Assembly (NCBI GenBank): GCA_024036415.1
Contig: JAMWET010000668.1
Location: 1,327,501 to 1,391,500 of the forward strand
Origin: Prochilodus magdalenae
Taxonomy: Eukaryota; Chordata; Actinopteri; Characiformes; Prochilodontidae
Direction of reading: 5' to 3'
DNA length: 64,000 bases
The position numbers and the translations under genes were made by a program. The first letter of the stretch is position 1; each line of letters begins with the position of its first letter. Of this stretch, positions 55,918 through 64,000 are shown in pieces. Under the pieces are notes generated by a model. It searched no databases and was not told the origin of the DNA. It saw only the letters and a list, made by a program, of their open reading frames with translations.

Positions 55918-56220
55918 CATTACTGTGCCAAAGTCAAAGACCACATTTTAAGTTTCCAGTCAAAACAGATATAAACTACACCTTCAAGGTCGTTTTGCAA
56001 AAGACATTTCTGAGAAGGTTAGATAGATGATAACCCACTTGCATTAGGAAGGGGAAAGTCAAAGGAAACAAGTGAAAGTATTACCATAAGATGAACTGCA
56101 CCCAAAGTTCAGTTTGAACTAAATGCAATATTTAGAACATAAGAAACAGAAAATGCAACCAACTCCTACAACTGAACTTTGTTCTTTTTTTGTCTTGGGC
56201 ACTGAACAAAAAGCACAACT
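55918..56220 (+). mobile_element. Interspersed repeat, copy C
   Basis: Starts TTACTGTGCCAAAGTCAAAG, close to the beginning of the 4,740-5,345 copy. It lies between the converging ends of grtp1 and lamp1. Confidence 0.5.
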
Positions 56221-57626
56221 TGTACGTAGCTGCATAACTTGAGGGAAATTATTAGAGATAAATAGCAACAGACAGATCAATTACTCCCAGATCAACAACA
56301 GCTCCATTATTCCCTTTTATTTGTCATTACATTTAGAAATGGAAACATTCCCTACTAAAATGATAATGCCTAACAGCGATGGATTGTAACACATCCTCCT
56401 CATTCATATTACTCTATCCCAAAGCCCTTTGCGCTAAGGCCAGAGCACAGGGACACAGCCGGCAGAAATAGCACAGTAACACACCAGCAAAAACAGATCA
56501 TAACACTTCTTTCATATATCAGTGCATGTGCTGTAACAGTTACTCGTCTTACATTAGAAAACCCACTTTCTGTAACTAGGGTTAAATACCTAGATACACT
56601 TAATGCATCAAAAAAAAAATATCACATCACCCCCGCATAATATTCCTGTAACTCTCATTTACCACAGTACAATAGCCAAAGATCTTCTCACAGTAATGTA
56701 ACCAAATCTCTCCCTTTCTTCTTTTACTCAATGTGCACAAATCCTCAACATGCTGGATGGGGGATGCAGTAATGATGGTTAACACTAAGCAGCAAAAACA
56801 AATGTCTCCTTTAGTGGCGGTTACAAGATATTCATCAACTTACAACTGATTTCTCAAATTCATCTTTTTTTCCTGAACCTCATGCTCAGTATGCTCTAGA
56901 AGTATGCTTTAGAAGCTCCTTGTTTTATGTTCACAAAGTAAAGCCCCACTGCTAGTTAAGCTTGCCTGAAGCATCTTAAGTGGAGGGCTAAGAGGTCTGC
57001 AGGACATTGGGGGGCTTGTGTCTAGGCAAGGCATAAACCAAGTGCTTCTGAGCAGGCACATTATATGCAGTGATCAGTGCTGCCTATTGAATTTCACTTG
57101 ATAACTCAAAAAAAAGAAGACACAAAACCTTACAACTGGGATTATCTACCAAACCTTTTCTGAACTTCATCATCCTCAAACCCAGCATAGATTTGATCAG
57201 GGGCAAAATAAGTGTTCTCCCTTTTAGATGTGCTGAAAAGAAAAAACAAGCTACAGCAGCTACTTTCCCTAAATACTCCTCCTACCTTACCCAGGCCTAG
57301 TTGAAATCTAGCCTTTGACTAAACCATGCTTTGAATGGAAAAGTCTTAAGACTAGGCTTCATCCTTGAGAACTACATTTTGCAGGGATGCTAAATGTCAG
57401 CAAGTCTCAGTGGCACGAGATTATAAATACTAAACATTATTTTCCGAGTTTTATACAACTTAAAGTCCAGAAGACACTGAGCCACCTCAGGCAATAAAGA
57501 TTATGGCAGCGTAAGAGCAGCAGTGGGCAAGGCAGGTGAAAATAAGCAGGTTTTAGTGTTATGTGGTTGAGTCCATAAAGTAGTGGTGGCTGCACATTCT
57601 GGCTTTGGAAGATTCTGTGAGAAGGT

Positions 57627-57766
57627 TTAGATGGTCTGGTAGCCAGCATGACTTCTCCTCCTGCCGATCAAGTAGGCCAAGAGCACGACAAGCACCAGAC
57701 CAGCCAGGGCAGCGCCCACCACAATGGGGATCAACATGTCATCTTCGTCCAGCGCACAGTCCTCAG
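57627..57766 (-). CDS. lamp1: lamp1 last coding exon (6): membrane segment and sorting tail
   Basis: EDCALDEDDMLIPIVVGAAL.., transmembrane helix, RRRSHAGYQTI and TAA. The tyrosine signal for lysosomal delivery is intact. Acceptor TTTGTCAG. Confidence 0.96.
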
Positions 57767-60700
57767 CTGACAAAGAAATGAAAACAAGAGACCAAGGCAA
57801 ATTCATTAAGCCTTATATATCATATCATATCATATCATATCATAAGTGCTCCAGTCTGTACACTCTCAAAGATTTTACAGAAAGAGAAGTTGTAGAGTGA
57901 GCAAGCAGATGATGGAACTGTACAGGAGGCATATTATCAATACCTGCTCCAAACTGATCTCCACTGACAGCAAAGGGTTGCACCTGCAGCTGGAACGTGT
58001 TGAGGGAGACATTCTGCCCAACGTTCAAGGTTTGCTCTGATTGACACATATAAGAGTACCCCAGAGTTCCTTGCAGGTAATCCAGACTAGTGTTACTGAC
58101 TGACAGGGGCTCTAAGAGAAGACAGAGTTCGGTTCAGTGCATCAAATCGGCCATGACTTAATAACAGCCATTTAATTAAACACAGTAAAACTTACTAGAC
58201 ATGTCTGGTAACTTAGCTGACAGCTCCAGTCCACTGAGGTGATACTTGTTAGTTGTAGAATTCTGAAAGTGAACCCACATTATATGGAATATAAGCAAGA
58301 AGACAAACATATAATCCTTAACTAGTCTGCTTGCATACCATTTAGATTTCAAATTTGATATCATGTAGACAATTTGTCATTAAACAATACAAATATGTGG
58401 GTCATAGCTTTTGAAAATATCTAACAATAATTAGAAGAAAGGGGGAATTATTTTAGGATGATGAATAATTATTACACAGAATTATATACAGTATACTACA
58501 TCATTACTTAGACATAGTACATCAATATTTAGGTCAATAAGCCGATATTCTGACATACAGTCAATATTATGAGAAAATAAAATCATTACTTCTAAACAGT
58601 AAATCACAATTCATTATTGTAAAACACTAAGTATGTCTTTATTAAGAGTCTAGATAAAGAGACTAAGTCTTTACTTTGTTATAATATTCTAAGAAAATAA
58701 GTCATTATTTCAAGTTGCTAAGCCAAAATGTTGACATTCTGCTCCCAAAAAGGAGGAGGTACTGATTATATGTGTGAGGAAAAACAAGTACTTTTACAGC
58801 CAGTTTAAACATACCCTAAATAGAAACTGATAGGATGACATTATTTCTGGACAAGCAGGAAACAGAAGAGTAAGTGCTTAGCCAATAATACAGTAAAGAC
58901 GATAGAAAGTGATAGTGATACAGGGGAAACAACTGACCAATGAGAAGATAAAAAGAAGATTAGTGTTGTCTTCTGTAAGTTTTAGGGTTGCATTCTCAGA
59001 CTCGCAGGATCCAGACTGCTTGGTCAGGTTCGGATGCAGGTTTACAATCTCCTGAACTGCCTACACAAACAAAAACAAATTGGAAAAAAATCATTACAAG
59101 AAACCCACTACTAAACACAGACTAAAAAGATGACTACTGAGAAATGTAATGCTAGGCATGTTTTACTGGACTGACTACATTTCAGCCTGCCAATCTAACA
59201 ATGGGTCATCCAGACAATGCTTTGCAGAAGAAAAAAAAAAAAAACACACTGACTTTCACTCAGTCATTACGAATTCCCATTATCAGTTAGTGAGTGAGCT
59301 TTTTTTTCCTGGTACTACAAGCTCTTGTACTTGGTACTTGGTCAGGTGGTTACAAAAGACAGCAGAAGACAGCTGTTGGTTATATAAATAGACAGACACT
59401 CATGTACCCTATGTAATAAATGCTTTTGGACACCTGCTTATCCCATACTCCTTTTGAAATCAAGGGCATTAATAGGGAGTTTGTCCCTAATTTACTTAAG
59501 TAACAGTCTCTACTCTTAGTAGATGATGGAAGATTGCTGAGAGGAGTTGATTGCATTCTGCCACAAGAGTATTAAGAAAGGTTATCTACTGATGATTACT
59601 AGTTTTGAATTAAAAACAGTACACAACTCATCCCAAGGGTATTGGTTGGCGGTGTATTACTCCAGAGTTCCACTTTTGGTGTGTAAATTTTACACCGCTA
59701 GCATTACCCCATTCTATGGGCAATGCTTTTCTATGGAGATTCAACAAACTGTGTGCTTTGTCTTCAGCAATGGGTGCACCCCTAAAGAAGCTTAATTCTC
59801 AAATTCTAACTAGAAGCAATGTCTGGATACTTCTGGCCATATAACATAATTAGCCAATTAGTGGGAAACTTGGTTGATACAGTAATGCTATTTAAACATA
59901 GTAATTAGATAATTACACATATTACATATATTAGCTCCACTGACATTTTAGAGACTAGTACACTGGATAGCTGATGACATTTGAAGGCTCACCTGAACTC
60001 TTGATAGTTCTGTGTAGGTGAGAGAGGTTAGGAGAGCATGAACATACCTTTCCCTGGGATTGAGAGAAGTAAGTAATGTTGAGCTGCAGTCCCATGCGTG
60101 CCAGCAGGCAAGCAGTGCCATTTTTGGTAACATTGTAGTCTCCTTGCTCAGGTTTGCTGGGAGGTGAGGGTGGAGCCGGAGGAGAAGTAGTAGCCAGAGC
60201 ATCACTGGATAAACTGGGATGCAGTGTTACAGCTGCAATAACAACATCATCAGTGTGGGCGTCACCATTTCTCACCATTACCAGTCCTGTGCTACACAAT
60301 GGGCTTCCAGCTCTGAAATTAAGGATCTGTCAGGCTTTGAGGAACGGAAATATTAAGTTTCGAATTGATAAAGGGGCATCCCAGCCTAAACAAAAAACTA
60401 ACCATTGCTACATTAGTTGTAAACATACCCACTTGGCTCTTAAAATGGTGCCACAATAGTCCAGAAAGGAAAGCATTCCACTTTAAAGACTAGAAAGTAC
60501 CTCTCTGATAATCTATCTTGAAGGTGGGAGGAACTCTCTCTATGACATGCTATTTGGAGGGATACACATAAACCGGCTGTTTAAAGTGTTTTTCATTTTT
60601 CTTTCTTTCTTTTACAATGTTACTGGTAATATACTGGATTTGCATGCATCTCAACCAGCGCCACCCTGAGAAAGACCAGAGCTGCATCTGTAGTTAGTTA

Positions 60701-61236
60701 TGAATAACAGACAGAAGTACTCACCCCCCAGGTTAGTATTAACTACTCTGGGTTAGTATTAGGATTTGGCTCGTCCTGTAGTTCTCTTCCATTTAATTTA
60801 CTTAAATGTTAGCCGAAGACAGGACAGTATCCACTGTGGACTACTGAAATCAAAACTGTCTGTAACATGATGTGATGTCATTGAGCAGTAAAATGACCAG
60901 GGAACGGCAGGAATAACACTGTATCATGGTGAAAGACAGAAAGGTCTTTTTGGCAATGCTCATCATCACATGAGAGACCCAGATCTTGCCACACTACAGC
61001 TGGCAAACACCTTTCAAAATAACATGAGCATTAAGCAGAGAGGCTTACAGAGTTGTGTAGCCAGGCTGTGTTTGCTATCCAGCTGTTACATAACAGCGAC
61101 ATTTCCCAAAGTATCACACAGAAACTCAACAGCAACTAAAATTCCTGTTATCATAACGTTACTGTGACTTACCTAGCACCAGCAGGAAGGTTAGTGCTGC
61201 TGGCAGCAGAGGTTGTTTTGGGCGGAGAGGAATCAT
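57627..61236 (-). CDS. lamp1: lamp1-type lysosome-associated membrane protein with a single LAMP domain; 6 coding exons
   Basis: Type I lysosomal membrane glycoprotein. Exons (minus order): 61236-61173, 60232-60048, 59060-58938, 58262-58196, 58111-57944, 57766-57627; phases agree, 248 residues. Residues 1 to about 22 are a signal peptide, 36-50 a proline-rich hinge (TTSPPAPPSPPSKPE), and 53-206 one LAMP domain with the expected two cysteine pairs, C63/C102 and C169/C206. There are eight N-glycosylation sequons (N55, N59, N73, N94, N106, N125, N153, N180), a transmembrane helix at about 213-236 and the tail GRRRSHAGYQTI with the GYQTI sorting signal identical to LAMP1. LAMP1 normally has two luminal domains and about 400 residues; here the signal exon joins directly to the hinge exon. 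Position next to grtp1 supports lamp1; CD68-like architecture is the alternative. Confidence 0.9.
57814..57843. repeat. (CATAT)n microsatellite
   Basis: Pentanucleotide run in the last lamp1 intron, about 50-75 bases upstream of the exon 6 acceptor. Confidence 0.9.
57944..58111 (-). CDS. lamp1: lamp1 coding exon 5
   Basis: SNTSLDYLQGTLGYSYMCQ, then VQPFAVSGDQFGA, the conserved LAMP signature region. Acceptor CTCTTAG, donor GCAG|GTATTG. Confidence 0.93.
58196..58262 (-). CDS. lamp1: lamp1 coding exon 4
   Basis: NSTTNKYHLSGLELSAKLPD.. plus one base. Acceptor ACTTTCAG, donor TCTA|GTAAGT. Confidence 0.9.
58938..59060 (-). CDS. lamp1: lamp1 coding exon 3
   Basis: 41 codons with SGSCESENATLKL (compare SGSC...VTL in LAMP1). 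Phase 0-0. Acceptor TGTGTAG, donor TTG|GTCAGT. Confidence 0.9.
59405..59850. mobile_element. Tc1/mariner-type non-autonomous element
   Basis: Ordered blocks TTGGACACCTGCTTATCCCA, ATTAATAGGGAGTTTGTCCC, GATTGCATTCTGCCACAAGA, CTCATCCCAAGGGTATTGG and a GGATACTTCTGGCCATATAA end match what I recall of a widespread fish Tc1-like family. The interior transposase is deleted. It lies in lamp1 intron 2. Confidence 0.65.
60048..60232 (-). CDS. lamp1: lamp1 coding exon 2 (hinge and domain start)
   Basis: Proline hinge, then YNVTKNGTACLLARMGLQLN, which aligns with the hinge and second luminal domain of LAMP1 (YNV..NGTCLLASMGLQLN). Acceptor TTATTGCAG, donor AAAG|GTATGT. Confidence 0.93.
61173..61236 (-). 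CDS. lamp1: lamp1 coding exon 1 (signal peptide)
   Basis: MIPLRPKQPLLPAALTFLLV.. with a hydrophobic stretch, ending in phase 1 at CTAG|GTAAGT. Confidence 0.88.
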
Positions 61237-61515
61237 GTTTCTAGTAGAGAGTGGCTGACGACCCAGCAGATCCTAAACCTTAACACTGAGGGCCTGGACA
61301 GAAAGATGGATGAAGGCAGCTACACAGCTGTATTCAGCAATAACAAGCCCGCGACGACTGCTACAGAGCAGAAAGCCTCCTCACCACTTCCCTCTGTGTA
61401 TTTACCAGGGGCCTAAATCCAGCTTGGATGAACGCCCTGCTCTACCTGCTCCGGTTTGTTTTGCTTTCATGGCCGGAGACGGGCTCCCCTCAACGCACCA
61501 GGAAGAAATACTGAG

Positions 61516-61523
61516 TCATGTGA
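61516..61523 (-). promoter_or_regulatory. lamp1: M-box / CLEAR-like site upstream of lamp1
   Basis: TCATGTGA, the M-box recognised by MiT/TFE factors, about 280 bases before the lamp1 ATG. These factors (TFEB, TFE3, MITF) drive lysosomal genes. Function here is inferred. Confidence 0.5.
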
Positions 61524-61541
61524 GCGACTGAGGGACCACCC

Positions 61542-61553
61542 TGCGCATGCGCA
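61542..61553. promoter_or_regulatory. lamp1: NRF1 palindrome upstream of lamp1
   Basis: TGCGCATGCGCA is a perfect NRF1 consensus palindrome about 310 bases before the lamp1 ATG, in CpG-richer sequence typical of a housekeeping promoter. Confidence 0.65.
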
Positions 61554-61923
61554 GTTTTCGCCCCACTGCTACAAAAAAACCGTTCTGGGCTGAAAACATT
61601 TCAGACGGGCCTCCACTTTCACAGTACGTACGACGCACACACATGTGAATTATAACCTGCCCGTTTTATATAGTGGTGACTCGCCCACTTGTCAGAGCAA
61701 TTAACAGCAGACTGAGGACAAACTTCGAAGTACTTCTCCTGCTGTGGTGAGACTTTTGTAAACAGCCTGCCAAAGGCTGCTGGCACAGTGCTGTGAGCGG
61801 GGGCTGAAATGTAGGGACTGATTCACAGTGTGAGTGAGTATAGGTAGGCTGTACATGTACATGCTCTGCGGTCAGCTCGTGCCACGTTCGGCACGTTTTC
61901 ACAGAGGCTGACAGCAGAGGGAA

Positions 61924-61931
61924 TCACGTGA
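61924..61931. promoter_or_regulatory. lamp1: TCACGTGA E-box upstream of lamp1
   Basis: Palindromic E-box containing the CLEAR core (TCACGTGA), about 690 bases upstream of the lamp1 ATG. It could serve TFEB-class factors; distance makes this less certain than the proximal site. Confidence 0.45.
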
Positions 61932-61939
61932 GGGGGAAC

Positions 61940-63395
61940 AAAACACGCAGGTACAATAGCCTCAATCAGAGGACGTGAATAGTTGACAGGAAGGCTCAAA
62001 ACCTCACAGCACAGTGTCACCTGACCCTTTACCCTCATTCAGTCCTCCAGCCTCATGTGCCAGTGTTGATTAAAGGGGAATTCTCTAAAAAGTGTTCAGT
62101 ATTTGTACCCAGAGCAGATACTGAGATTCATTCTGAGTGGATCCAGGGCTCTCAACTCAACTATAGCCATTTAATTTCCTCTCCATAACGACCAGTGAAC
62201 CTACATGCTGATTTAATGCTGATAATGGTAAATCTGAAACAGTGTGATTTCTTTATGTACTATTTTGTATCTGCATGGACATCCTCATCTTTTCTAAAAA
62301 TTAATTTTAGACCATTTAAATACTTAATCTATTCAGACGTGTCTTTACTATCACCACCACTGTAAACACTGCCTCAATTAGGTTCTCTACAAGAGAACAC
62401 CTTATACCATACCACTCTAAATGACTCTGTTTACATCTTAACTGTATAATTATGATGGACATTTGAAAACTCTCAATCGCTTGTTTGAAAGCTGATACAT
62501 ATTAAAGCAATCTATGAATGCAGTTTGTGATTTTAAATGTTTTTTATAACATGGATAACATTAAAAGTCATATAAAACATATATAACAGAATGTTAGTCC
62601 ATATAAAGTCCATTGTCCATGGACTTTATTGTGATGGTGATTTAGGTAAGACGAGTAGTGACTAGTGCATGATGTACATTTTATGCAATCACACATTCTT
62701 ACCACAGGGTGGAGTGTTATACTTGAAATGCCTCGCAACAGCTTCTGATGGATTGTCTCCAGACTACATACAGATGTTAGTGGAAACAAAACACAAATGA
62801 ACATTTACTGCATATTTTGCACTTCATGGGTAAAAAGCCAAATATCTCTACATACATAGATTTATAGATTTGAACCTACTGATGGTGGAATAAGTATTCC
62901 TGTTAAACACTCAAAATTCTATTTATTTGCATTTAATTCATACTTATAATTTATGCTTATTATGTTTCAGTGAAACAATGCTTTCTATCAAAATTCACCT
63001 AAATACCAAAAAGGCTTTCTCACTTCACTTTAAAAAGTGTTTCCATTTGAAAAAGTGGCTTTAGGAGTAATTACGCAACATAACAAATAGACTGTAACCT
63101 TTTCACTCTTCTTTTATCTTCTGCATTCTATTCAACCAAACATGATGCAGAGCAGGCTAAGTGAATGATTCAGTTCAACTTAGTTAAACAAATTATTCCA
63201 AAATCACAATCTTTATCATTTCAGTAGCTGCTGTAATAAAAAAAACCTAACTGACGTGTCTGGCTTGCTCTGTGAGATACTTACTGAGTGCTGTGGTGAA
63301 AGAAAAGCCCCGTTTAGAGAAATGTATTACCTCAGATTATGGCAAACCTGATGATTGATTGGATAATTCTGAGAGCAGGTTTTGGACTCTAAGAT
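61940..63395. other. Non-coding flank beyond lamp1
   Basis: AT-rich sequence with no recognisable gene or strong repeat. Confidence 0.6.
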
Positions 63396-63720
63396 ACACT
63401 CGTCATCAGAGAGTTGCACCCAAAAGTGAGTGTCAGATTGCGATGCTATTGGGAAGGAAGATAAAGATGATTAGGAACAATAAATGATGATGCATTTAAT
63501 CTGATATGGGCTATATTTATTGAGCTACACATGCCGAAGTAGTGCTAATGCGTCTTGGTATGAAGTCGTTCCTAATGGTGTCCTATGATAACCCATCCCA
63601 TGCAGCTTGAATGTTCTCACACAGTTCCTGCAGATTTAGTGACACCAGGCCTTCTGGACAACAAACCGTTCATCTTAACGCTTACCACTGTGCCTCCACA
63701 CACAGATTCTTTGAACAACA
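63396..63720 (-). pseudogene. Tc1-like transposase C-terminal fragment, copy 2
   Basis: The minus strand reads LQELCENIQAAWDGLS, stop, DTIRNDFIPRR, resembling the end of Tc1-type transposases. Shared blocks with 53,190-53,545 include GCTATTGGGAAGGAAGATAA and TTCCTAATGGTGTCCT. Confidence 0.55.
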
Positions 63721-64000
63721 GCGGGACTTGTGACTACAGGTGACCCGCTACTATACTGAGTCACTCCATGACAGCTTAGCATGTCACCTTTGAAGTCTTT
63801 CTCGACGTTGACTTGGTGTTAATGGTATTTATTCTAATTGGCAGCTTACATGTAGTCTGCATCGTGCCGTCACCTGACAATGATTCCAACACTAACAGGA
63901 TGACTCATTCTTCACTGATTTGTTGCTGTGTGTGGAAGGGCAGTTGCCGTGGGGAGGCGACTACCAGAGTCCCAGAGACGTGCAGTTTAGTAGTCAGCCT

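Larger units (their letters stand above)
55552..57626. other. Convergent 3' region of grtp1 and lamp1
   Basis: Holds the two 3' UTRs and repeat fragments. A minus-strand AATAAA at 56,316-56,321 is a candidate lamp1 polyadenylation signal 1.3 kb after its stop. No clear AATAAA for grtp1 was found near its stop. No further gene was seen. Confidence 0.55.

Noticed and set aside
60726..60776. Possible extra lamp1 exon with a good GTGAGTACTT donor and CTACAG acceptor
   Set aside because: All three frames contain a stop, so it cannot be the missing first LAMP domain; at most a poison or cryptic exon.

Overview
This is a piece of a vertebrate nuclear genome, almost certainly a teleost fish. It carries four split protein-coding genes with GT-AG introns, AT-rich introns, many (CA)n, (AG)n and (AT)n microsatellites and numerous decayed DNA-transposon copies. 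A palindromic repeat at about 31.3-31.7 kb looks like a family I associate with characiform and catfish genomes, so an otophysan fish is my best guess; this is inference. No tRNA, rRNA, CRISPR or prokaryotic gene organisation was seen.

Layout. (1) 652-40,274, minus strand: tbc1d4 (AS160), the insulin/Akt-regulated Rab GTPase-activating protein. I reconstructed 20 coding exons with matching phases, 3,696 coding bases, 1,231 residues. The promoter/CpG-rich region lies at about 39.85-41.05 kb, and the 3' UTR probably runs off the left edge. (2) 44,941-47,293, minus: commd6, seven exons, full-length with an N-terminal HN-type region plus the COMM domain. (3) 49,764-55,551, plus: grtp1, a second TBC-domain Rab-GAP, eight exons, 351 residues. 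(4) 57,627-61,236, minus: a lamp1-type lysosomal membrane glycoprotein, six exons, 248 residues. It has only one luminal LAMP domain where LAMP1 normally has two. grtp1 and lamp1 are convergent; commd6 and grtp1 are divergent.

The genes share a membrane-traffic theme (two Rab-GAPs, a COMMD subunit of the endosomal Commander/CCC complex, a lysosomal membrane protein), but the order is best read as ancestral synteny. TBC1D4-COMMD6 and LAMP1-GRTP1 are neighbour pairs on human chromosome 13 (13q22 and 13q34), and here they lie side by side.

Most notable observations: the single-domain lamp1; a roughly 200-base CT-rich repeat directly abutting the 3' splice site of the exon that follows the catalytic TBC core of tbc1d4; a weak GT-repeat splice donor near a (TG)34 tract at tbc1d4 exon 8; tandem in-frame acceptors at the exon carrying the key Akt site; a 148-bp palindrome built on an AT microsatellite; TTAA-flanked non-autonomous elements; and NRF1 and M-box/E-box sites upstream of lamp1. 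All exon boundaries are deduced by eye from splice signals, phase and protein-family knowledge, not from transcripts.
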